Under the pieces are notes generated by a model, which saw only the letters and a program-made list of their open reading frames with translations, had not been told where the DNA came from and made no database searches. A DNA stretch of 64,000 nt from the NCBI GenBank assembly GCA_019828595.1, contig JAHQRK010000011.1:1-64000 (forward strand), read 5' to 3'. Source of the DNA: Aphanomyces cochlioides (Eukaryota > Oomycota > Saprolegniomycetes > Saprolegniales > Verrucalvaceae). A program made the translations under genes and the position numbers. This document shows, piece after piece, positions 1-9,018 of this stretch; position 1 is the stretch's first letter, and the number at the start of each line of letters is the position of its first letter.

Positions 1-286
1 AAACCCCAAACCCCAAACCCCCAAACCCCCAAACCCCCAAACCCCAAACCCCAAACCCCCAAACCCCCAAACCCCCAAACCCCCAAACCCCCAAACCCCA
101 AACCCCCAAACCCCCAAACCCCCAAACCCCCAAACCCCCCCAAACCCCCAAACCCCCAAACCCCCAAACCCCCAAACCCCCAAACCCCCAAACCCCCCCC
201 CAAACCCCCCCCCAAACCCCCAAACCCCCAAACCCCCAAACCCCCAAACCCCAAACCCCCAAACCCCCAAACCCCCAAACCCCCAA
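1..286. repeat. Terminal telomeric repeat array, (CCCCCAAA)n
   Basis: The array is made of CCCCCAAA and CCCCAAA units, with a few longer C runs of 7 to 9. The C-rich strand reads 5'->3' from the left edge, which is the orientation expected for a left chromosome end, so the G strand (TTTGGGGG) would run outward as the 3' overhang. Variable C-run length fits telomerase stuttering, but homopolymer sequencing error is possible. It abuts the 5' leader of PLE copy 1 at an AAAGCTCGC junction. Confidence 0.88.
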
Positions 287-2456
287 AGCTCGCTTCGCTC
301 GCGTGGTCCCGTCGCCTCTCCCTGCTTACCCCCAAACCCGTCCCGACCGACCCGCCTAAGGATGGACTCGCCTGTAGCAACCGCCCAGGCTCGCAGCCCG
401 CCGCCCCAAGCCGTCAACCTCGTGACCAACTGCGTCCGAGAGTTCTCTGCCCTCCTGCGTCGAATCGAAGCCAAGCGAAACGCCATCGCCCGCCTCGACG
501 CCCGTGCGCCAAGATCCATCGCCACCAAGATGGACCTGAAAACATCTGCCATGCTGGAAGCCGTGAACCCAGCCCAGGCCACCGCACTCAAGACTCAGTT
601 TGCGAGCCAACTCGCCGCCAACGAAGCCGCCCTCCACGCAACAATCAAGGCATCCGCTCGAGCCGAGCTCGCCGCCCTTGAAGCCACCCTGCCACAAATG
701 CGTGCGTCCTATGTGGACCAACTCAAAAGGTATTTTGAATCTTGTAGCTCATCCCTCGACAGCGCTGCCGCGAACGCCAACCCGGGGAGGCCTGGGGTTC
801 TGGCCGCTGGAGGGCTAGATATCAATTTAATAAAACAAAATTTTCAACAAGATCTTTCCCTTTCTGTGTCCTTTTTAAATGATGCGCTCAACAACGCTTG
901 CTACAAGCACGTCCTCGAAAGCCAAGCTCGCGAAATGAAGAAAGCCGAAGTTGCCGCCGCCCGAGCCGCCGAAGCCATGGAAGTTGACACTCCCAACGAC
1001 ATCCTCGTGGGACAACTAGTCAAACGCGAAATTTCCAAGAATGTTAGCGCTTTACGTAAAGAAGTAAACTTGTTACGTTCTGCGTTAAAGGACAAAGTTG
1101 ATCGACGCTCTTTAAACGACCCGCCCAATCGGCCTGGCAAACCGATTGGGAAGAATGGAAGGAAGCAACGGCAAGCCAAAGAAACGCAACGAAACGCCGA
1201 AAGGCGCAGCAGGCGGCGCACCCAAGAAAAACAGCCGGCTCAACCGAGCCAGAAGAAACACGCCAAGAAAGACAACTAGTCTTGGTCAACAATGCGATTG
1301 ACCCTTCAGCGTCGACGATACGTAATGCAGTTAATATATTTGCGTGTCGCTATGTCGGTGCTGTCGACTTGGAACCCTACAACCTTGCCTACCATGACCT
1401 GACACCATCGGAAACGATGGTCCCTGCTGCTTTACAACGTTTACTTGGCCTTGGCCTGAAATTCTGTCCCACCCACGTCACATCACACCCATTGATGTGG
1501 GGGAACATATGGATTACTTTGAACGAACCATTCGACTAAAATATCTTTTCGAAAGGTCAGATGCTAACTCTAGAAAAAATATGCATCTTGTCCCGCGAGT
1601 GACCGACACCGGTCCAAAAAAATATGCATGCGACAGAAACTCTTGCCAATTCGTCTAATAAGAGGAAACGCGAATGGAAACCATCTCCGGTCTACGTTCG
1701 GAACGCTTCTTTTCAGCCACCTCCAGCGTCCCGCATACTGGAAGAGGCTTTAGACACAACTCGATTAGCTCTTAGATCTATCGTGCTACCTTCACGAAAC
1801 AAGTCCAACTTGAACCGTGAACACAAAGCTCTCCTTAGACTAATTCGAACGTCCAATCTACACGTATTATCCACGGATAAAAATCTTGGTCCAGCTATTA
1901 TGACCAGAGAACAATACATCCAGTGGTGTCTCACACACTTACTAGACACTACAACATACAGGAGATCCCTATCACCACTCATTGCAGTCGTTCGTTTGTT
2001 ACGCACGCGCGTCAGACGCTTCTACCAAACGATTCGCGACGACTACAGTCATCGACATGATTTGGAAAGACACAAAAATCATCCAACATGAACTGGAATT
2101 TAAGGATATCAATAAATTCTATGCTTTGGCTAAAGTCCACAAGCCTACCCTTCAACTAAGGCCTATAGTGTCCAACACATACACTATATTTGAAGGCTTG
2201 TCTAAGTGGTTGGACTTCAAACTGAAACCCATACTCTTGCAAACACAAATCATATCTCAGAGATTCCGACTCCTTTATCGATGTCCTTTCGACGTTGGAT
2301 GCGGATGATGATGATATGCTTGTCAATGTACGATGCAATGCTCTCCGCAATACAAACATCCCTACAGATCGAGCAATTCACATCAATACAGTACATTGTA
2401 AGAGACGATCCATGGTGTGACGCCATTGTAAATGGACTGCAGTTACTTCTCACGTC
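287..2456 (+). mobile_element. Telomere-associated Penelope-like element, copy 1 (3'-truncated)
   Basis: This is a near-identical copy of the element at 2828-6113, with a constant offset of 2540 bp at the start codon. It runs from the leader through the middle of the reverse transcriptase and stops abruptly at CACGTCC, where telomeric repeat takes over. The catalytic YIDD region, the C-terminus and the 3' UTR are missing. Identity is very high up to about 2225. The last 230 bp carry many single-base indels relative to copy 2. It is the outermost and therefore probably the youngest attachment. Confidence 0.85.
362..2456 (+). pseudogene. PLE reverse transcriptase, copy 1, frameshifted and truncated
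   Basis: The reading frame starts at the same ATG context as the intact copy (AAGGATGGACTCG). It encodes the N-terminal coiled-coil and basic region up to 1279, where one A is missing from an A run near 1225. Further single-base indels fall near 1471 (C run) and 2058, plus a cluster in 2225-2400. Later pieces of the protein appear at 1282-1539, 1624-2091 and 1982-2308. Several lesions are in homopolymers, so some may be assembly errors. The loss of everything after the first catalytic Asp region is structural, because telomere repeat follows directly. Confidence 0.82.
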
Positions 2457-2827
2457 CCCAAACCCCAAACCCCCAAACCCCCAAACCCCCAAACCCCCAA
2501 ACCCCCAAACCCCCAAACCCCCAAACCCCCAAACCCCCAAACCCCCAAACCCCCAAACCCCCAAACCCCCAAACCCCCAAACCCCCAAACCCCCAAACCC
2601 CCAAACCCCCAAACCCCCAAACCCCCAAACCCCCCCCCAAACCCCCAAACCCCCAAACCCCCAAACCCCCAAACCCCCAAACCCCCAAACCCCCAAACCC
2701 CCAAACCCCCAAACCCCCAAACCCCCAAACCCCCAAACCCCCAAACCCCCAAACCCCCAAACCCCCAAACCCCCAAACCCCCAAACCCCCAAACCCCCAA
2801 ACCCCCAAACCCCCAAAAACCCCCAAA
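2457..2827. repeat. Interstitial telomeric repeat array between PLE copies
   Basis: This is a 371-bp run of almost uniform CCCCCAAA units in the same orientation as the terminal array, with one longer C run near 2630. It separates truncated PLE copy 1 from full-length copy 2. The simplest reading is that it was once a chromosome end: telomerase capped copy 2, and copy 1 was then attached on top. The 8-bp unit has no stop codon in any frame, so a long spurious ORF reads through it into copy 2. Confidence 0.88.
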
Positions 2828-2901
2828 GCTCGCTTCGCTCGCGTGGTCCCGTCGCCTCTCCCTGCTTACCCCCAAACCCGTCCCGACCGACCCGCCTAAG
2901 G

Positions 2902-5799
2902 ATGGACTCGCCTGTAGCAACCGCCCAGGCTCGCAGCCCGCCGCCCCAAGCCGTCAACCTCGTGACCAACTGCGTCCGAGAGTTCTCTGCCCTCCTGCGT
3001 CGAATCGAAGCCAAGCGAAACGCCATCGCCCGCCTCGACGCCCGTGCGCCAAGATCCATCGCCACCAAGATGGACCTGAAAACATCTGCCATGCTGGAAG
3101 CCGTGAACCCAGCCCAGGCCACCGCACTCAAGACTCAGTTTGCGAGCCAACTCGCCGCCAACGAAGCCGCCCTCCACGCAACAATCAAGGCATCCGCTCG
3201 AGCCGAGCTCGCCGCCCTTGAAGCCACCCTGCCACAAATGCGTGCGTCCTATGTGGACCAACTCAAAAGGTATTTTGAATCTTGTAGCTCATCCCTCGAC
3301 AGCGCTGCCGCGAACGCCAACCCGGGGAGGCCTGGGGTTCTGGCCGCTGGAGGGCTAGATATCAATTTAATAAAACAAAATTTTCAACAAGATCTTTCCC
3401 TTTCTGTGTCCTTTTTAAATGATGCGCTCAACAACGCTTGCTACAAGCACGTCCTCGAAAGCCAAGCTCGCGAAATGAAGAAAGCCGAAGTTGCCGCCGC
3501 CCGAGCCGCCGAAGCCATGGAAGTTGACACTCCCAACGACATCCTCGTGGGACAACTAGTCAAACGCGAAATTTCCAAGAATGTTAGCGCTTTACGTAAA
3601 GAAGTAAACTTGTTACGTTCTGCGTTAAAGGACAAAGTTGATCGACGCTCTTTAAACGACCCGCCCAATCGGCCTGGCAAACCGATTGGGAAGAATGGAA
3701 GGAAGCAACGGCAAGCCAAAGAAACGCAACGAAACGCCGAAAGGCGCAGCAGGCGGCGCACCCAAGAAAAAACAGCCGGCTCAACCGAGCCAGAAGAAAC
3801 ACGCCAAGAAAGACAACTAGTCTTGGTCAACAATGCGATTGACCCTTCAGCGTCGACGATACGTAATGCAGTTAATATATTTGCGTGTCGCTATGTCGGT
3901 GCTGTCGACTTGGAACCCTACAACCTTGCCTACCATGACCTGACACCATCGGAAACGATGGTCCCTGCTGCTTTACAACGTTTACTTGGCCTTGGCCTGA
4001 AATTCTGTCCCACCCCACGTCACATCACACCCATTGATGTGGGGGAACATATGGATTACTTTGAACGAACCATTCGACTAAAATATCTTTTCGAAAGGTC
4101 AGATGCTAACTCTAGAAAAAATATGCATCTTGTCCCGCGAGTGACCGACACCGGTCCAAAAAATATGCATGCGACAGAAACTCTTGCCAATTCGTCTAAT
4201 AAGAGGAAACGCGAATGGAAACCATCTCCGGTCTACGTTCGGAACGCTTCTTTTCAGCCACCTCCAGCGTCCCGCATACTGGAAGAGGCTTTAGACACAA
4301 CTCGATTAGCTCTTAGATCTATCGTGCTACCTTCACGAAACAAGTCCAACTTGAACCGTGAACACAAAGCTCTCCTTAGACTAATTCGAACGTCCAATCT
4401 ACACGTATTATCCACGGATAAAAATCTTGGTCCAGCTATTATGACCAGAGAACAATACATCCAGTGGTGTCTCACACACTTACGAGACACTACAACATAC
4501 AGTAGATCCCTATCACCACTCAATGCAGTCGTTCGTTTGTTACGCACGCGCGTCAGACGCTTCTACCAAACGATTCGCGACGACTACAGTCATCGACATG
4601 ATTGGAAAGACACAAAAATCATCCAACATGAACTGGAATTTAAGGATATCAATAAATTCTATGCTTTGGCTAAAGTCCACAAGCCTACCCTTCAACTAAG
4701 GCCTATAGTGTCCAACACATACACTATATTTGAAGGCTTGTCTAAGTGGTTGGACTTCAAACTGAAACCATACCTCTTGCAAACACAATCATATCTCAGA
4801 GATTCCGACTCCTTTATCGATGTCCTTTCGACGTTGGATGCGGATGATGATGATATGCTTGTCACGTACGATGTAACCTCTCTGTATACAAACATCCCTA
4901 CAGATCGAGCAATTCATATCATACAGTACATTGTAAGAGACGATCCATGGTGTGACGCCATTGTAAATGGACTGCAGTTACTTCTCACGTCCAACTATTT
5001 CACATTCGGCGATACAACATGGCTTCAAATAAATGGTACAGCCATGGGAACTCCCGTTGCACCCACGTACGCTTCACTGTATCTAGCTTATTTTGAGGAA
5101 ACAGTACTACTTCCCATGTTTACTTCCCAACTGAAGTACTACACTCGATACATTGACGATGGATTCTTCATCGTTCGTAATTTCTCAACCAATCGGTTTC
5201 TTGCAAATCACCTCTTTGCACTATTCCGACGAGAATCGAAGCTAAGTTTCACCCATACACTGGATTCAAACACTATCCCCTTCCTGGATTTATGGGTGAT
5301 CAAAGACGGATCAAAGTACACACATAGAACCCATCAAAAGGCTCTTAACCTGTATTTATACATCCCTGCAACAAGTGCACATCCTCCTGGTGTACTCAAA
5401 GGACTCCTATACGGACTTGTAAAGAAATATCGCAAACAAAACCCTCGCGATAGTGACTTTAAAGACTTTATTAACAAGCTTTTGACTCGCCTTATGTATA
5501 GAGGCTACCGAAAGGAACTTCTCTTACGACTGTTTCGTCAGGCACTTGACGCAGTCACGAAACCAAAAGCACATGAGAAAGTCATATACTATAAAGTTCC
5601 GTATGATCCAAACGGGCCTTCTTCTCACGAATTGAAGAGACTATTATACTTTGATTCATATAAAGAAGGTCTACGACAAATCGGGGTAGATCGCATAGCA
5701 ATATGCTATCTCAAACCACCAACCTTAAAGTCTAAACTTAGTCCATCTCGACTCAAACTAGACACCACCCCGACACCTGCTAGTCTACTCGATAACTAG
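2902..5799 (+). CDS. Endonuclease-deficient Penelope-like reverse transcriptase
   Basis: The product is a 965-aa reverse transcriptase expected to copy its own RNA onto chromosome ends. Residues 1-240 are Ala/Glu/Lys-rich and probably coiled coil. A very basic stretch with nuclear-localisation character follows at about 255-310. The RT core shows AKVHKP (about 590), YDVTSLYTNIP with catalytic D657, GTAMGTPVAPTYA and YIDDG with D752-D753; these are the signature motifs of the Penelope class. The C-terminal 210 residues lack a GIY-YIG endonuclease, as in Athena/Coprina-type telomeric PLEs. I chose ATG 2902 because upstream codons are only telomere repeat and leader. All catalytic residues are present, so the enzyme may be functional. 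The family call is by motif, not by alignment. Confidence 0.9.
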   Translation: MDSPVATAQARSPPPQAVNLVTNCVREFSALLRRIEAKRNAIARLDARAPRSIATKMDLKTSAMLEAVNPAQATALKTQFASQLAANEAALHATIKASARAELAALEATLPQMRASYVDQLKRYFESCSSSLDSAAANANPGRPGVLAAGGLDINLIKQNFQQDLSLSVSFLNDALNNACYKHVLESQAREMKKAEVAAARAAEAMEVDTPNDILVGQLVKREISKNVSALRKEVNLLRSALKDKVDRRSLNDPPNRPGKPIGKNGRKQRQAKETQRNAERRSRRRTQEKTAGSTEPEETRQERQLVLVNNAIDPSASTIRNAVNIFACRYVGAVDLEPYNLAYHDLTPSETMVPAALQRLLGLGLKFCPTPRHITPIDVGEHMDYFERTIRLKYLFERSDANSRKNMHLVPRVTDTGPKNMHATETLANSSNKRKREWKPSPVYVRNASFQPPPASRILEEALDTTRLALRSIVLPSRNKSNLNREHKALLRLIRTSNLHVLSTDKNLGPAIMTREQYIQWCLTHLRDTTTYSRSLSPLNAVVRLLRTRVRRFYQTIRDDYSHRHDWKDTKIIQHELEFKDINKFYALAKVHKPTLQLRPIVSNTYTIFEGLSKWLDFKLKPYLLQTQSYLRDSDSFIDVLSTLDADDDDMLVTYDVTSLYTNIPTDRAIHIIQYIVRDDPWCDAIVNGLQLLLTSNYFTFGDTTWLQINGTAMGTPVAPTYASLYLAYFEETVLLPMFTSQLKYYTRYIDDGFFIVRNFSTNRFLANHLFALFRRESKLSFTHTLDSNTIPFLDLWVIKDGSKYTHRTHQKALNLYLYIPATSAHPPGVLKGLLYGLVKKYRKQNPRDSDFKDFINKLLTRLMYRGYRKELLLRLFRQALDAVTKPKAHEKVIYYKVPYDPNGPSSHELKRLLYFDSYKEGLRQIGVDRIAICYLKPPTLKSKLSPSRLKLDTTPTPASLLDN

Positions 5800-5815
5800 T
5801 ACAGGTGTCGGGGTG
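5766..5815 (+). promoter_or_regulatory. Long RNA hairpin overlapping the PLE stop codon
   Basis: A 14-bp perfect inverted repeat (CACCCCGACACCTG at 5766-5779 and its complement at 5802-5815) encloses a second 5-bp stem (CTAGT/ACTAG) with a 10-nt loop and a 2-nt bulge. The TAG stop codon at 5797-5799 forms part of the inner stem. The structure is kept in copy 3 and in the more diverged copy 4. It could mark the RNA for reverse-transcriptase binding or affect termination. No hammerhead core was found in it. Confidence 0.75.
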
Positions 5816-5818
5816 AAA

Positions 5819-5868
5819 CCACCAACCCCCGAAACCCCCAACCCCGAAACCCCTAAACCCCAAACTTC
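5819..5868 (+). repeat. C-rich telomere-like block in PLE 3' UTR
   Basis: Degenerate units such as CCCCCGAAA, CCCCCAA, CCCCGAAA, CCCCTAAA and CCCCAAA lie directly after the stop-codon hairpin. On the RNA they are complementary to a TTTGGGGG overhang. Copy 4 keeps the block with partly different units (near 9450-9486). Bdelloid Terminons are described as having C-rich repeats at the RNA 3' end that help annealing to telomeric overhangs; a similar role here is inference. Confidence 0.7.
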
Positions 5869-5952
5869 CATGGAACTTCCTCCCCAAGGAACTTCCCCCA
5901 TGGAAATCCCCCCAGGGGCCCCTGAAATCCCCCCGGGGCCCCCAAATCCCCC

Positions 5953-5972
5953 TTATCCGGATATCCGGATAA
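5953..5972 (+). repeat. Perfect 20-bp palindrome in PLE 3' UTR
   Basis: TTATCCGGAT followed by ATCCGGATAA forms a perfect palindrome in copies 2 and 3. In copy 4 (near 9558-9578) the outer TTATCCG/CGGATAA arms stay complementary although the centre has changed, which suggests the stem is conserved rather than the sequence. Confidence 0.65.
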
Positions 5973-6073
5973 AGCTGGCAAGCTTCTGAACTGACTAACT
6001 GATCCCCTCAGTCACTTCATGCTTGCACAATCAGCGACATAACTCACACTGAAGAAGGCAAACGAAAGGACCA

Positions 6074-8585
6074 ATGAAATTAGATTACGAGTGCCTACAA
6101 CCAATTAAAACGAGGCCTGGGGTTCTGGCCGCTGGAGGGCTAGATATCAATATAATAAAACAAAATTTTCAACAAGATCTTTCCCTTTCTGTGTCCTTTT
6201 TAAATGATGCGCTCAACAACGCTTGCTACAAGCACGTCCTCGAAAGCCAAGCTCGCGAAATGAAGAAAGCCGAAGTTGCCGCCGCCCGAGCCGCCGAAGC
6301 CATGGAAGTTGACACTCCCAACGACATCCTCGTGGGACAACTAGTCAAACGCGAAATTTCCAAGAATGTTAGCGCTTTACGTAAAGAAGTAAACTTGTTA
6401 CGTTCTGCGTTAAAGGACAAAGTTGATCGACGCTCTTTAAACGACCCGCCCAATCGGCCTGGCAAACCGATTGGGAAGAATGGAAGGAAGCAACGGCAAG
6501 CCAAAGAAACGCAACGAAACGCCGAAAGGCGCAGCAGGCGGCGCACCCAAGAAAAAACAGCCGGCTCAACCGAGCCAGAAGAAACACGCCAAGAAAGACA
6601 ACTAGTCTTGGTCAACAATGCGATTGACCCTTCAGCGTCGACGATACGTAATGCAGTTAATATATTTGCGTGTCGCTATGTCGGTGCTGTCGACTTGGAA
6701 CCCTACAACCTTGCCTACCATGACCTGACACCATCGGAAACGATGGTCCCTGCTGCTTTACAACGTTTACTTGGCCTTGGCCTGAAATTCTGTCCCACCC
6801 CACGTCACATCACACCCATTGATGTGGGGGAACATATGGATTACTTTGAACGAACCATTCGACTAAAATATCTTTTCGAAAGGTCAGATGCTAACTCTAG
6901 AAAAAATATGCATCTTGTCCCGCGAGTGACCGACACCGGTCCAAAAAATATGCATGCGACAGAAACTCTTGCCAATTCGTCTAATAAGAGGAAACGCGAA
7001 TGGAAACCATCTCCGGTCTACGTTCGGAACGCTTCTTTTCAGCCACCTCCAGCGTCCCGCATACTGGAAGAGGCTTTAGACACAACTCGATTAGCTCTTA
7101 GATCTATCGTGCTACCTTCACGAAACAAGTCCAACTTGAACCGTGAACACAAAGCTCTCCTTAGACTAATTCGAACGTCCAATCTACACGTATTATCCAC
7201 GGATAAAAATCTTGGTCCAGCTATTATGACCAGAGAACAATACATCCAGTGGTGTCTCACACACTTACGAGACACTACAACATACAGTAGATCCCTATCA
7301 CCACTCAATGCAGTCGTTCGTTTGTTACGCACGCGCGTCAGACGCTTCTACCAAACGATTCGCGACGACTACAGTCATCGACATGATTGGAAAGACACAA
7401 AAATCATCCAACATGAACTGGAATTTAAGGATATCAATAAATTCTATGCTTTGGCTAAAGTCCACAAGCCTACCCTTCAACTAAGGCCTATAGTGTCCAA
7501 CACATACACTATATTTGAAGGCTTGTCTAAGTGGTTGGACTTCAAACTGAAACCATACCTCTTGCAAACACAATCATATCTCAGAGATTCCGACTCCTTT
7601 ATCGATGTCCTTTCGACGTTGGATGCGGATGATGATGATATGCTTGTCACGTACGATGTAACCTCTCTGTATACAAACATCCCTACAGATCGAGCAATTC
7701 ATATCATACAGTACATTGTAAGAGACGATCCATGGTGTGACGCCATTGTAAATGGACTGCAGTTACTTCTCACGTCCAACTATTTCACATTCGGCGATAC
7801 AACATGGCTTCAAATAAATGGTACAGCCATGGGAACTCCCGTTGCACCCACGTACGCTTCACTGTATCTAGCTTATTTTGAGGAAACAGTACTACTTCCC
7901 ATGTTTACTTCCCAACTGAAGTACTACACTCGATACATTGACGATGGATTCTTCATCGTTCGTAATTTCTCAACCAATCGGTTTCTTGCAAATCACCTCT
8001 TTGCACTATTCCGACGAGAATCGAAGCTAAGTTTCACCCATACACTGGATTCAAAACACTATCCCCTTCCTGGATTTATGGGTGATCAAAGACGGATCAA
8101 AGTACACACATAGAACCCATCAAAAGGCTCTTAACCTGTATTTATACATCCCTGCAACAAGTGCACATCCTCCTGGTGTACTCAAAGGACTCCTATACGG
8201 ACTTGTAAAGAAATATCGCAAACAAAACCCTCGCGATAGTGACTTTAAAGACTTTATTAACAAGCTTTTGACTCGCCTTATGTATAGAGGCTACCGAAAG
8301 GAACTTCTCTTACGACTGTTTCGTCAGGCACTTGACGCAGTCACGAAACCAAAAGCACATGAGAAAGTCATATACTATAAAGTTCCGTATGATCCAAACG
8401 GGCCATCTTCTCACGAATTGAAGAGACTATTATACTTTGATTCATATAAAGAAGGTCTACGACAAATCGGGGTAGATCGCATAGCAATATGCTATCTCAA
8501 ACCACCAACCTTAAAGTCTAAACTTAGTCCATCTCGACTCAAACTAGACACCACCCCGACACCTGCTAGTCTACTCGATAACTAG
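6074..8585 (+). pseudogene. PLE reverse transcriptase, copy 3, 5'-truncated with one frameshift
   Basis: The open frame begins at an ATG in the 3' UTR of copy 2 (6074) and is fused by chance to the truncated coding region at about 6114. It carries the coiled-coil end, basic domain and the whole RT core including YIDD. An extra A near 8056 shifts the frame, so the product ends at 8113. The rest of the C-terminus is open at 8082-8585. The lesion lies in an A run and might be a sequencing error, but the missing N-terminal 142 codons are real. Confidence 0.8.
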
Positions 8586-8898
8586 TACAGGTGTCGGGGT
8601 GAAACCACCAACCCCCGAAACCCCCAACCCCGAAACCCCTAAACCCCAAACTTCCATGGAACTTCCTCCCCAAGGAACTTCCCCCATGGAAATCCCCCCA
8701 GGGGCCCCTGAAATCCCCCCGGGGCCCCCAAATCCCCCTTATCCGGATATCCGGATAAAGCTGGCAAGCTTCTGAACTGACTAACTGATCCCCTCAGTCA
8801 CTTCATGCTTGCACAATCAGCGACATAACTCACACTGAAGAAGGCAAACGAAAGGACCAATGAAATTAGATTACGAGTGCCTACAACCAATTAAAACG
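6114..8898 (+). mobile_element. Penelope-like element, copy 3 (5'-truncated)
   Basis: This copy is joined directly to the 3' end of copy 2 with no telomere repeat between; the join shares a GAG trinucleotide. It begins at the sequence matching about codon 143 of the intact ORF and then runs to the normal 3' end, including the stop-codon hairpin, C-rich block and palindrome. Against copy 2 I see only about three differences: one substitution near 6151, one near 8405 and one added A near 8056. Confidence 0.85.
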
Positions 8899-9018
8899 AG
8901 CCCTGGGAGGCTCCGCCTCCCAGACCCTCCGGACGCCCTTCGGGCGTGACGCGCTAAAGCGCGTGGTCGCTTCGCTCCGTAGTTGTAGCGTTAATTTTTT
9001 ATTCACCCCTTTGTGACA
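8899..9018. repeat. Cluster of three GC-rich perfect hairpins
   Basis: Immediately after copy 3 come three separate perfect stem-loops: CTGGGAGGC/GCCTCCCAG with a 3-nt loop, ACGCCC/GGGCGT with a TTC loop, and ACGCGCT/AGCGCGT with an AA loop. They are followed by GTCGCTTCGCTCC and an AT-rich spacer. The block lies just upstream of the leader of copy 4, so it may be an upstream part of the element lost from copies 1 and 2, or a separate small insertion. Confidence 0.6.

Larger units (their letters stand above)
2828..6113 (+). mobile_element. Telomere-associated Penelope-like element, copy 2 (full length)
   Basis: The reference copy in the window has a 74-nt leader starting at GCTCGCTTCGCTCGCG, a 965-codon ORF (2902-5799) and a 314-nt 3' UTR ending at TTAAAACGAG. 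The leader contains one internal telomere-like unit (CCCCCAAACCC near 2870). The 3' UTR has, in order, a hairpin spanning the stop codon, a C-rich telomere-like block, GC-rich short repeats and a perfect 20-bp palindrome. The 5' end faces the telomere and the 3' end faces the centromere. That is the polarity expected if first-strand synthesis is primed by the G-rich 3' overhang. Confidence 0.85.

Noticed and set aside
356..721. Minus-strand ORFs inside PLE copies, repeated at the same place in each copy
   Set aside because: They are reverse-frame shadows of the well-supported PLE coding region.
2250..3131. Long Gly/Trp/Phe-rich ORFs on the minus strand across the telomeric array
   Set aside because: They are translations of TTTGGGGG, which has no stop in any frame, with no start or family signal.
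6031..6075. Hammerhead ribozyme in the PLE 3' UTR: CTGAAGA (CTGACGA in copy 4) followed by GAAA
   Set aside because: The CUGANGA and GAAA boxes are present with the right spacing and N varies between copies, but the first stem II pair is A-C, stem III does not form in copy 4, and no stem I partner is found.
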